From NCBI GenBank assembly GCA_030180135.1, contig CM058239.1:45457270-45521269 (forward strand): a stretch of 64,000 bases of DNA. The letters run 5' to 3'. The position numbers were made by a program, and so were the translations under genes. Under the pieces are notes generated by a model, which was given only the letters and a program-made list of their open reading frames with translations, was not told the origin of the DNA and did not search any database. Shown here one piece after another: positions 43,348 through 54,044 of this stretch (positions are counted from its first letter, which is position 1; each line of letters opens with the position of its first letter). This stretch comes from Orychophragmus violaceus. Taxonomy: Eukaryota > Streptophyta > Magnoliopsida > Brassicales > Brassicaceae.

Positions 43348-44528
43348 TGATATATCATGGTTTTTATGGGTTTTCAACCATGATATATATGTATATATTG
43401 AGTCTTTAACCTTGTATTTGGAGTCTTTAGAGTCTTTTACAGGTTTAGGTACGTTTGGAGCTTATCTGGAGATTCTGGGAGCTTTTGGAGTGATTTGGCA
43501 GCTTACATGGATGTCACGGAGTTTACTGGGTTCGTCTGCACTCCGTGTCGGTCGACACACATAGTGCATCGGTCGACACCACTACAGGACAAAATTCCTG
43601 CGCCCAAAAATCTGCATTTTGGAGAAATTACAGTTTTTGCCCAGAAATTTCCCAGATTTGCAAAAAGGACCCACACGTGTTTTAGACTATATATTAGGGT
43701 TTTTAGCCACTTGTTTAGACTACACTTTCAGTTCTAAGTTTTATTTTATTTCAGAGAGAGTTACGGGCTGATCATGTTCTCGAAAGAGAGAGGATTTTGA
43801 ACCCCAGTTCTTTATTCTGTTTTATGATATTTGGTTTTCTATTCAAGATGTTTTCTGTGTCGATGATTATGTCTGAGTAGATTACCTGTTAGGTTTAAGG
43901 ATTCACATTAGGGATTTCATGGAATTATAGGTTGATCAATTTGTAGGGATTCATATTTGCTAGTTCTTCATCTAGGATTGTTCTTAATGCTTGATCTGAA
44001 GTAGCTATCCAGATTTATGATGTTAGGTTGATTTTCACAACGACAGTTGGTTGATTAGCTAGAAAGAACCTAGATGAGAAATTGAATCACTCGCAAAGGC
44101 ATTTGGTTTAATTGAATTGTGAACATATCGAACTTGATTATAAAGCTGGTTTAATCTGTTAGGAATTACAAAGACATTTAGATTGCTGCACTTAGACTTA
44201 GAGAATTCTCACAACGACAGTTGGTTAATTCTATATCCGTGTTTGAGTCCTAGAATAGTTCTTAATTAGATCCCGATTGATTGATTGCCTGTGTTCCTAA
44301 TTTCCTGAGAACTCCCTAGACTTAACACCTTCGCTTTCTTGCTTACACTCCTGCTACTTGATTTACTTTTCTGCTTTGCTTTTTAGTTTCTCACTACTTT
44401 CTCCTAGTTTAACTCGACCGTTCTATAATCTATCGTTGCCTAGAGTCCTTGTGGATTCGATACCCTAAGTACTACATCTGCATCATTGTGCACTTGCAGT
44501 TAGAATAGGGATAAAACTAGACCTATCG
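43348..44528 (+). repeat. A 3' LTR
   Basis: It starts TGATATATCATGG and ends ACCTATCG, where the terminal CA has become CG. It carries TCGGTCGA at 43548 and 43569 (21 bp apart) and a TATA candidate near 43686. Confidence 0.93.
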
Positions 44529-44533
44529 GGGAC

Positions 44534-45025
44534 AAAACACGGACATGGTCCATATGCTGTCCCAAACCATCGGCGGTCGTACCGTATGTCGTCTTGTCAG
44601 ACTAGTCCGCACACGTCCGAATAGACAGTCTGACCCATCAGCGGGTTCACCTGGTTCGTGTCGTCGATCCGAAGTCCTTGATACAACTCTTGGCTTATCA
44701 GCGGATCGCTCGGTATCGCCCACGCAATCCTTACGGTCGTCCTACGGTCTTGTCACGTTCTGTTCGTTCATACCGCCAGGCACCCACGATTGATCCGATG
44801 GTCGATCGTGCGCTTTAAAGGACTAAGCTGCGACTCCTAGCCAAATGATCCCTATCATCTGGTTCTAGAAATTCATAGAGAGAAAAAAGAAGAATAATTC
44901 CGTCTAACCACACACTTAACCGTCGACTACGCGACTTAGCCATGGTCCCGGTTCAAGCCATGGGCGGTACGCACCTTGGCTGTTTCTGGCTGCCTCGTTA
45001 GACTCCTTAGCCTTTGAGGAAATCC
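44534..45025 (-). other. F internal DNA, second segment
   Basis: There is no coding domain. It resembles the F leader at about 61200-61480 (both carry GATCCGATGGTCGATCGTGCG-like and GGTTCTAGAAA-like blocks in the same order), which points to an internal duplication or rearrangement. It ends with AATCC, the target duplication of D. Confidence 0.6.
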
Positions 45026-45711
45026 TGTTGGGAATGTCCTGATATCTACCGTACTATCTCTAGAAAGTATGATAAATGTCGAGATCAGACATAAGTCATA
45101 AATGCTGGGTGATCATGATGGCTTGCTAGAGTCCGCTCTTGATCTATAAGTTTAGGACTTATTACCAGTATTGTATGATCCCAAAGGGTCACACACCATA
45201 GCTAACGGGAAAGTTAAGATGGAATTAATACGGTAAGATGCTAAGGCATTTACTGTATTTGTACAGAGAGTTGGGCAGACAACAAATGGGCTTTTGTCTG
45301 ATTTGTGTCTTGGGCCCAAAAGACTAATGAGCCATTAGTTTAATTAATTAATTAAACTTGGGCCCATTAGTGAAATAAGATTGCAACAAGGGTTGAGAAA
45401 CCCTTGCATTCTTTTTGGTCTGCGATTTTGGAGCAGGTGGCCGCGGCTCTCTCTCCTCCCAATCGTCTCTCTCTCTGTCTTGATTCCATCCGGTCTAGCA
45501 GGCATCCCTGCTTGTAAGAGTGTGGATACCAAAGGAGGAACAGGTACTCATCTGTTCTAATCTGATCTTGTCATTACCACAAATCATTCCGCTGCAAAGG
45601 TAAATATCAGGTTTGCTTTTATGATTCGATTACAAGAACCTAGATCTGTTTAAGATTATGTGCTAGGTTGCAATCTGAGAATTGAACCATGGAAAAACGC
45701 ATAATCTAACA
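45026..45711 (+). repeat. D 5' LTR
   Basis: It starts TGTTGGGAATG and ends ATCTAACA. It aligns with the C LTR at both ends (GATCAGACATAAGTCATA, GATGGCTTGCTAGAGTCCGC). In place of the C motif pair it has TTGGGCCCAA and the 20-bp palindrome GTTTAATTAATTAATTAAAC (45338-45357). Confidence 0.95.
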
Positions 45712-45712
45712 G

Positions 45713-45725
45713 TGGTATCAGAGCC
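45713..45725 (+). other. D primer binding site
   Basis: TGGTATCAGAGCC lies two bases after the 5' LTR. Confidence 0.94.
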
Positions 45726-47470
45726 AAGGTCGTTAGGTTTTTGCTGTTTGGATCTTTGTATGAATTGATTTTGACTTTGCTTAATAATCATAAGTGTTTG
45801 TTATGATTCGATAATGAAAAGTCAAAATTCAATATTTGAAATCGCTATGATCGGTTTGTTAATGTTAGGTTTGTTAATCGATTGTTGAAGTGTTCGCTTG
45901 TTGACTCTGTTCAATTAATTAAGAATCGATTGTTTAATTATATGACAAAATCGTTTTGTTCATAGTCGATAGAGGAAAAGTAAAATTCATAGTTTAAGAA
46001 TCGTTTTTTGTCCTCTTGTGATCGTGATCGATTTTTGATTTGGCAAAGTTAAAATTGTTGTTGAAATTAATTATCACTCGATTGTTGTTGACTTAGAGAA
46101 ACGATGATAGGTTTGATAATGGTCAAATCGTTTTGTCTTTAGTGATTGTATAGTTCGCTTATTGACTCAAGGTTTCGATAATTGTCACATGATTTGTACA
46201 AGGTCATAATCGATTGTTTAATTAGAAAAGGACAAAACTTTTTTTTTTGTCTTTTGTGCTATGTATAAATCGATGGTTGACTCTGTTATTGTTAATGCGT
46301 GAATCGAGGCCAACATTATTGAATTAAGGTTGAATGAATCGTGTTAATGACTTTGCTTGGTAATTGTGATTGCTTGTAAATCGCTTATTTGATAATAAGA
46401 AACGATGATATTGTTTGTTAATATCACAATCTTAAGTGAATATTCCGATCGTTTGTTAACAAGTTAAATCACGATTTGTAAAAGATCTTGATTTTGTCTT
46501 TAAGCTAAAAGACAAAATCGATTCAAATCATTGGATAATTATGGTTTAAGCGGTTAACCCACATCGCGGTTTGCTGGAAATTATTTAATACATGGTATTA
46601 TTTAATTTCTGGTTAAACCGGATTTAAATTCAAAAAAATTGAATTTAACCTAAACCGAAGGCTGGTCTAAGTTTGATTTGGTTGGACCAAATAATTTAGA
46701 GCTGGTCTGGTTTAGAAAATAACCGATGGTTTTGATAGTTAATTTGGTCTTGGACCAGAATTAATAAACCGACTCGGTTATGTCAAATTATTGGGCCAAC
46801 TGGAATTCTATGGTCTTGGGCCAAGAATTGGGCCTATAATTTGTGACCCAACCCGAAAATATTTATAAAATATTAAATTAGAAATTTCTATTTTTAGTAT
46901 GTTTCTAAATTTAGAAAGTTTCTAAAAGAAGTAAGTTTCCCAAAATAGTAATCTTCTATTTTTGGAAATAAAACTTGAAATCCTCAAAACCAATATCAAG
47001 CTTGGATGTCTTTCCAATCTTGTCAGCTACTTAACGCTTATTCGATTACAGATATGGCTTACAGTGTGAGGTGTCTGTTTTCGCGTAAGTAAAGTAGTAT
47101 ATAGTCACTAATTTCATTGGGAGTCCCAGACTTTAGTGATTATTTGGCTGTAAGAGATTGGTTTCCTTGACTGGGCCATCGGGAGTCCCGGGCCTTGAGA
47201 CATCTGGTGTTTTGGGCCTTGGGCCCAATTCACAACCGAGAGTTATATGAGATATAACTAGTTGTGTGTATGCTTACCAAGTAAAGCTAATTCCGGGTGA
47301 CGGCCAGTGGCCCACTTTGGATTTAGCTGAACATGGGTCTCGGAATCATTGCATTCTTATGAGGTTAAACAAAGAAATTTTGAATGCAATGCGAGTTTTC
47401 TTATAAGTTATTAAGATTACTCTTTTATGAACTAAATAACTAAAAATCTATTTATCTCTAAATTTCAGCT
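45726..47470 (+). other. D 5' leader
   Basis: This 1.7-kb leader has no supported ORF. It has many short words of the type AATCGATTGTTTAATT and, from 46540, AACCGG-rich sequence that matches the C leader. It has no TCGATCGA array, unlike C. Confidence 0.75.
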
Positions 47471-48361
47471 ATGACGAGCACAAACAATCAAAACACTTTC
47501 TCGATCCGGTCTGTCCTTGAGATGGACAAACTGAACGGATCAAATTTCTTGACTTGGTCGCGGAACCTGAGGCTAGTCCTCAGGCAGGAGAGAAAGGACT
47601 ATGTCCTTGAGAAAGCTCTCCCCGTGAGGATCGGGTCCAATGCCTCTCATGCAGTATATGATGCTTGGAATAAGCATTATAATGATGCGGTAGATGTGTG
47701 TGGTCTGATATTGGCTACCATGGACTCAGATTTTCTGAAGCAATATGAGAACATGGAGTCGCCAATAGAGATGATCAGCAGCCTGAAATTGAAATTTCAG
47801 GAGCAGGTAAGAGTGGAGAGATACCAGTTGGTTAAGTCTCTCACTAGCTGCAAGCTACCAAATGATCATCCAGTAAGTCCTCATGTCAGTAAAATGATGG
47901 GTTACATTGATAACCTGAGGAAACTGGATTATCCAGTTAGCCAGGAATTGGCAACTGAGATCATTCTGCAGTCACTGCCGTCAAGCTATGATAAGTTCGT
48001 AAGGAACTATATCAAGAAATGCTTAACGAAGACGTTGACTGAACTGCATGATATGCTCAAGACAGTTGAGCCAAACGTGAAGAGTACCCTGTACAATCTC
48101 ATGAATGAGAAGTGTAGGTTTACTAAACCTAATGCTGACAAGGGTGAAGACAAAGTTGTCCAGATTTTGAATCATGGCAAGCGTGTGTCTTCTGAGCCCG
48201 AGTCAGATACCTCTTACGTTGGTAAGTGCTGCTACTGTAAAGAGACTGGGCATTGGAAAAGAGATTGCATTAAATTCATGGAAGATTATGAGGAGTTGAA
48301 GTTGATTTATGAAACTACTTCCTCAGGTATTCATGTTATTACTTCAAGTTATACCTTATAG
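47471..48361 (+). CDS. D gag with zinc knuckle
   Basis: A 296-codon frame starts MTSTNNQNTFSIRSVLEMDK and parallels the C gag with about twenty replacements. It has the same N-terminal DUF4219-like segment, UBN2-type core and the knuckle CCYCKETGHWKRDC. It ends at a TAG at 48359, where C reads Lys (AAG), one base different. Directly after the stop the protease motif VLDTGCDTDI is still readable in frame, followed by the TAG after LPQP that C has too. The conserved length argues that gag has been under selection while pol decayed. Confidence 0.88.
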   Translation: MTSTNNQNTFSIRSVLEMDKLNGSNFLTWSRNLRLVLRQERKDYVLEKALPVRIGSNASHAVYDAWNKHYNDAVDVCGLILATMDSDFLKQYENMESPIEMISSLKLKFQEQVRVERYQLVKSLTSCKLPNDHPVSPHVSKMMGYIDNLRKLDYPVSQELATEIILQSLPSSYDKFVRNYIKKCLTKTLTELHDMLKTVEPNVKSTLYNLMNEKCRFTKPNADKGEDKVVQILNHGKRVSSEPESDTSYVGKCCYCKETGHWKRDCIKFMEDYEELKLIYETTSSGIHVITSSYTL

Positions 48362-49400
48362 GTATTGGATACTGGTTGCGACACTGATATTTGTTATAAT
48401 ATGCAGAGCCTGAGCAACAGTAGAACGTTGAAGGAAGGGCAAGTGGAACTGCGTGTCTGGAAGGAGCTTGGGATGCTGCCTCAGCCGTAGGGTTTTCACT
48501 TGTAGATGCCCTTGAGGCTTGGTTTTGTATTAAGTAATTGCTACAATGTACCTGCTTTACGCAGAGTTGTCTTTCATTTTCTTGTAAAGAATTTGAATGT
48601 TTTTCATTTTGATAAAGACAAGTTTTGTTCTTTTGATCTTAATGAAATGTTAATTGTAGCACCCTATTCAAGGAATGGGTTTTATATCTTAAACCAAAGA
48701 GTGCCTAAAATGTGACATAAATACCGCAATTGGTTTAAATCTGATGAATTAAACCTGATTTTTCTTGGCATAAATGTTTTGGTCACATAGAGTAAGTCAG
48801 ATTCAGAAACCCCATAGTTATGGACTTTTGGGCTCATTTGAATGGATATCTTATGAGACTTGAATTCTGCTTACTAGACCAAAAGACAAAGGGCCCATCT
48901 TAGCCGAGCTAGAGAAAGACCCAAAGGCTTATTGGAGATTGAACATACTCATGTATGTGGTCCGATGAGCAGTAATGCCAGAGAAAATTTCCTGTACTTC
49001 ATTGTCTCTACTGATTACTTCAGTGAGTAAGACTGTGTTCATTTGATGAGACACAAGTCGGAATTCTTTGACATGGTCGAAAGAGTTCCAGAATGAGGTA
49101 TAGAATCTGAGTGACAGAAGTATTAAGACTCTGGATTAGATCACGAGTGAGAATACTTAAGTCATTGATGGTGTGATCATCTGAATGAGTGTGAAGTCGT
49201 TTCACAGCTCAATTTGATTAAAGATGAGTCACACGAATCTTCCATGATATTCTTTAAGAATAACGCTCTAGAAATATCTAAGTTTACGCTGAAATAGTTC
49301 CACCAATATCAGTTGAAAGACACCACGTAAATGTTTATTGGAATCGATCCAAATTCGTCTTTACTGAGTATTTGTAGTTGTGCTACTTCGCTGGTTGTCC
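48362..49400 (+). pseudogene. D protease-to-integrase remnants
   Basis: VLDTGCDTDI near 48362 is the protease stub. 48506-48715 is open and reads LRLGFVLSNCYNVPALRR, KDKFCSFDLNEMLIV and RNGFYILNQ, the usual stretch before the pre-integrase zinc site. Near 48990-49070 an integrase core fragment (YFIVSTDYFSE, stop, DCVHLMRHKSEFFDMVERVPE in spaced form) remains. Sequence homologous to C 17820-18011 follows to 49380. No HHCC zinc site and no complete D-D-E core is present. Confidence 0.7.
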
Positions 49401-49899
49401 TAGGGAAACCAAGGCTTGTTACTTTTACGTCCATTCTGTTTTCTAAGAAGGGTTGTTATTTTCCAAGAAGAACAGTGGGAGTAAAAGTATAACTCGAAGA
49501 AATTCGAGAAATACAGGAGGCTGCTCAACCTGTTGAGGGAGAGCAGCGGATGGATTTACAGATTTCTGTAGAATCTACACCTGTAGAGCCTGAAGTTCGC
49601 AGATCTGAATGAATCAGTCACTAATCCGAGAGTGATTTCTCGTCATTAGTTGAACCTGATAATCATTGAAAGTTCACATGATCTGATGATCATTGAAAGT
49701 GACGAACCTGCGAAATTCAAAGAAGCGAAAGTGAGCCAGGACTCCGAAAAAATTACACTATGTGTAAGTTAGCTTCATTGATCCATTCATGGATGGAAGC
49801 AAACATATCGGAGTTGGAATCGTCGTTCTGTTGATGTAGTCAAAGTTTTGACTTGAACATGAACGAAGTGGAACTGTGCGTTTACTAAAAGATAAGTGG

Positions 49900-50790
49900 G
49901 AGCAATATTGCATTTCTCATAGTGTATGTCGATGACATACTGATTCTCGGAAATAACGTTCCAATGCTGCAGTCGGTAAAGGACTGGCTTGGAAGTTGTT
50001 GTATGATTGACATGGGTAAAGCCACATATGTTCTTGGATTTTGGATCTAAAGATAAAGATCCAAAAGAGCTGGTAGGACAAAGTCAGGATTCTTAAATTG
50101 ACAAAGTCCTACACGTTTTCAGCATTCCAAGAAGGGTTTTATGCCAATGTCACATGGCATTACATTAAGCAAGATACAGTATCCTACGATATCTGCTGAG
50201 CTTGAATGCGTGGATGAGATTCCATATGCGTCGGCAATTGGATCTATCATGTATGCCATGACACGTACTTGTTTTGATGTTGCTTTAATGTTAAGCAAGA
50301 CAAGTAAAGACCAGTCAAATCCAGCAAAGAATCACTGGATTGCCGTAAAGAATATCCTAAAGTATTTGAGGAATACTAAGGATAAATTCTTGATTTACGG
50401 AGAAAGTGAGGTGCTACAAGTCGATAGAGTCTGAAAGGCAAGTTTCCAATAGACAAAGATAATTCCCGGTCACAGTCCGGCTATATCTTGTGTCTGTATG
50501 GCGGTGCAAGGCACTGTTGCTGACTCCATGACTTAAGCTGAACATTTCGCAGCTTGAGAAGCGGCGAAAGAGGTTGTTTGGATAGAAGAGTTCATCACTG
50601 AACTTGATGTGATTCACAGCATAGATGAGACTAGCTGCACATCAGAGATCCAAACACCTTGAGGATAGGTATAACCTATTCCGTGAGATAAATGACAGAG
50701 ATGTTAAGTAGATAAGCAAGTTTCATCGAATGAGAACGTTGCTAATCTATTAACGAAGCCACTCCTTAGGCCTAAGCACGAGTCGCGGAC
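49900..50790 (+). pseudogene. D RT and RNase H remnants
   Basis: YVDDILILGNNVPMLQSVKD near 49923 retains the RT active-site pair. The open part 50141-50434 reads MPMSHGITLSKIQYPTISAE, YASAIGSIMYAMTRTCFDVA and HWIAVKNILKYLRNTKDKFL, the RT/RNase H connection of copia. Beyond it, SGYILCLYGGA, AAKEVVWIEEFITELDV and NVANLLTKPLLRPKH mark an RNase H with stops and frame changes. The N-terminal half of RT is absent. Confidence 0.82.
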
Positions 50791-51703
50791 TGTAGCTGTA
50801 GGATGAGTGAAATTAAGATGTAGTCTTAATTTCAGTGGGAGTTTGTAAAGGGCTTTACTTAGTTGTTTTGAAAGGTTCATGTAAACATAATATTTTATGT
50901 TTATGAAATCTATGATTTCTGGATTATTTTAACTGTGATATAAATAATCGTTCCAAAATGATTCATGTCATTATATATGGGCCATCGAAGTACATGAGTA
51001 GACTTGATCCTGAAACCCCATATTTGACGAAATGACATAAATCATAGTGTCCATAGTCGAAGGTTGTTGAAATTGGAACACCAACAACCACTTGAGACTA
51101 GATTGTGTTGAGACTTATGACCAAGTTTCGAGGGGTCATAGATGCGCGGCATCAAAGTCGACACATAGGTATATGTAGGGGAGCATATGACCGGACATGG
51201 CCCGCTAATGAGAACTCTACAAGATATTAATATCTGTGTCATAAGAGGTTCTCATATACGACTATAGAGTATAGTCCTTAGACCTGAGTTCGCATGCATG
51301 TGGCTGCACATGGAGTGATGCGCTTTGATCATTGTCTAACGCTGTTTCGTAACTGGGAGCTATAAGGACCTTGGTTGGGTGTATTATAAAGTGTGTAGTT
51401 CATAGTGATGGAACAAGATGGGATTTGTCCCTGCCGTATAACGGAGGTAATATCTCTAGGCCAATCGGAGACTTGATAGCTGGTAAGAGAGTGGCCACTC
51501 CCAAACGGACTTGCCCAAGTCGTTTGCATTGTCAGTATCAAATCTGTTCCGATAAACATGGTCTGGCTATATAAGGATGACACGCATCTTGCCTTATGCC
51601 AGATCGAGATATTGAGACAAAAGGATTAGGGAATGTAGGATTCCAGTGCAATCGGGAGATTGTTGGGAATGTCCTGTGTAGGATTCCAGTACAAGTGGGA
51701 GAT
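50791..51703 (+). other. D 3' non-coding tail with duplicated PPT
   Basis: No gene is visible. It corresponds to the tail of C. The end carries two copies of PPT plus LTR start: GGGAGATTGTTGGGAATGTC at about 51654 and again at about 51697. Only the second is followed by the full LTR. Confidence 0.8.
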
Positions 51704-52389
51704 TGTTGGGAATGTCCTGAAATCTACCGTACTATCTCTAGAAAGTATGATAAATGTCGAGATCAGACATAAGTCATAAATGCTGGGTGATCATGATGGC
51801 TTGCTAGAGTCCGCTCTTGATCTATAAGTTTAGGACTTATTACCAGTATTGTATGATCCCAAAGGGTCACACACCATAGCTAACGGGAAAGTTAAGATGG
51901 AATTAATACGGTAAGATGCTAAGGCATTTACTGTATTTGTACAGAGAGTTGGGCAGACAACAAATGGGCTTTTGTCTGATTTGTGTCTTGGGCCCAAAAG
52001 ACTAATGAGCCATTAGTTTAATTAATTAATTAAACTTGGGCCCATTAGTGAAATAAGATTGCAACAAGGGTTGAGAAACCCTTGCATTCTTTTTGGTTTG
52101 CGATTTTGGAGCAGGTGGCCGCGGCTCTCTCTCCTCCCAATCGTCTCTCTCTCTGTCTTGATTCCATCCGGTCTAGCAGCCATCCCTGCTTGTAAGAGTG
52201 TGGATACCAAAGGAGGAACAGGTACTCATCTGTTCTAATCTGATCTTGTCATTACCACAAATCATTCCGCTGCAAAGGTAAAGATCAGGTTTGCTTTTAT
52301 GATTCGATTACAAGAACCTAGATCTGTTTAAGATTATGGGCTAGGTTGCAATCTGAGAATTGAACCATGGAAAAACGCATAATCTAACA
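51704..52389 (+). repeat. D 3' LTR
   Basis: It is 686 bp, five substitutions from the 5' LTR, and contains the same AT palindrome at 52016-52035. Confidence 0.95.
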
Positions 52390-52394
52390 AATCC

Positions 52395-52969
52395 ATGTCT
52401 GATCCTCATACGCTCCTTTGGTCCTTGGTAAGCCTTAGCTCACCCTTGACCTCGTCGATCTCGACCCTTTTATTCCTCATCTCCGGACTTACAAACCACG
52501 TGTAGCCCCGAAGTCAAACATGGTGTGTGTTTCCACACCACCAATGGTTACAGTCCTGACACATCCATCCCAGAATTAGTAAGTACTTAACCCCCAATTC
52601 CCCCGAGCAATGCATTGCAGGAAAAGCCACCCCTTTCCCTAATACAACGTTAAGCAGGAATCGCCACCCTTTAACCCAATACGATGCTATGCAGGAAAAG
52701 GCCACCCCAATTTCCCCATGCGATGCATTGCAGAAAAAGAAAAATCTGGCCTTGGTCCTTTACTGGACTCGACCCTTTTCCCAACTACATGGGAAGCCTG
52801 GGTTCGATGATCGTACCGGCGATCGCGTTGAAGGTACTGGCCTCCCCTGTCCTTCACTACACATCGCCGGCCACCTTCTCCATTCTGCGGATAGCCTAGG
52901 ATTCCACGATTCAGACTTCTGCACCTCGCACATGTCCCTCTTGTCATCCATCACCCCACCAGTGTGGTT
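52395..52969 (-). other. F internal DNA, third segment, with short tandem repeat
   Basis: No coding domain is visible on either strand. Three to four imperfect units of about 45 bp at 52600-52740 share ATGCATTGCAGGAAAAG followed by CCACCCC. The segment ends with TGGTT, the target duplication of G. Confidence 0.65.
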
Positions 52970-53740
52970 TGAAACACCCCATCCCGGCCATAGGCCCAAG
53001 ACGGACGTTCCACTATCCAATCCGATCTAAGCTGAGGTTCGTTCCCGAACCTCAACCCTATTTGTTCCATACTTAGCCATTTCTAATCAATCATTCATTC
53101 CATTCATTCGTAACATTCCAATCTTATTCTAAGGCAATGAGCGACATAAGATAAATAGACATTTTATTAATAATCAAAGGTACCAAATACAATGTGGTTC
53201 AAGTCGCATTATGCTAATAAAGTATTCGGTCCTAACAATGTCTATCTAATATACCACTCGTCACTTGGGTCCTTGTGTCCGCGCCTAAGATGAATCACCC
53301 CCATGATCATCTTCATGTCCTGAAAACATAAAACATATATGTTCACATTTTATATAAGCATGAATCCAACAACTTAGCATTTAATCCGGTTCTAGATGTC
53401 CCAACGCAATGCACACGCAAACCTAACTGTTCTAATTCCATCTAAACCGGTCCCGTCTCTTAAGTCGTTCCACTTCATGGACCGGCCACGTTCGTTAACG
53501 TGTACCATTCATGTTCGTGAACAGCGACCTGCGTTCGTGGACCGTCGACCCAAGGTCGTACGCATACAGCCGCGGACGCACGCGATCGTCCTTACATACG
53601 TCCGTGGTCGTTCCTCTGTCATACGCGATCGATCTTGCGGTTGTACGCGGATGTTCCACGGACGCTGGCGAATGGACCGCGGTTGTATGCGATCGTCCCA
53701 CGGACGGTTACGCAATCAGGTGCGATCATCTTGCAACTGA
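52970..53740 (-). repeat. G 3' LTR, truncated
   Basis: 52970-53159 matches 59828-60017. 53160-53740 has no counterpart in the right LTR, but 53490-53720 resembles the 20-21 bp array of F (words CGTGAAC, GGTCGTACGC, TCCACGGACG) and ends with CCCACGGACGGTTACG as F does. It therefore looks like the array part of the LTR, retained here and lost on the right. Confidence 0.75.
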
Positions 53741-53747
53741 TTGCTTT

Positions 53748-54044
53748 ATGGATCCCCCGTCAGCGCCGACAGAGCCGCCTTCTCCTTGTCAGTTGTGTGG
53801 AGTTTATGGTCACTAAGCATCCGCGTGTTACCTTGGACCGCACTCAGCAGCTACCCCAGTTTGTCAGGTTTGTGGCCGCGCAGGTCACGATGCTTATCTC
53901 TGTCCGATAGCCAAGCCGCAGAAGGTCGGAGCACCATATCGAGAGGCACACCCACCATACCCTCCCGGCGCACCTGCCAGCAGATACTTCAGCGAGCCGT
54001 TTTGCCAGTGGTGTTGGGCATTTCGGTCTTGCTGGAGGCATTAG
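53748..54044 (+). pseudogene. H gag fragment with two zinc knuckles
   Basis: From the ATG at 53748 the reading is MDPPSAPTEPPSPCQLCGVY, then GH, a TAA at 53814, ASACYLG, and VCQVCGRAGHDAYLC. Two CCHC knuckles (C-x2-C-x4-H-x4-C) are visible, the first broken by the stop. A third C-x2-C (FCQWCW) follows before the TAG at 54042. In gypsy elements these knuckles sit at the gag C-terminus and bind RNA. The upstream part of gag is lost at the junction with the G LTR. Confidence 0.72.

Larger units (their letters stand above)
38866..44528 (+). mobile_element. Gag-core-less gypsy element A, relative of E
   Basis: A is flanked by GGGAC (38861-38865 and 44529-44533), with LTRs of 1169 and 1181 bp, PBS at 40041-40058 and a PPT before 43348. 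It codes only for the C-terminal part of gag and the protease-like domain. Its LTRs and 3' region are related to those of E, and it is older, with roughly 3 percent LTR differences by eye. Confidence 0.94.
45026..52389 (+). mobile_element. Non-autonomous Ty1/copia element D, sister of C
   Basis: D is flanked by AATCC (45021-45025 and 52390-52394), with two 686-bp LTRs differing at five positions by eye (about 0.7 percent). It has a PBS at 45713-45725. Gag is nearly complete, and pol is reduced to fragments in the same arrangement as C. Confidence 0.95.
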
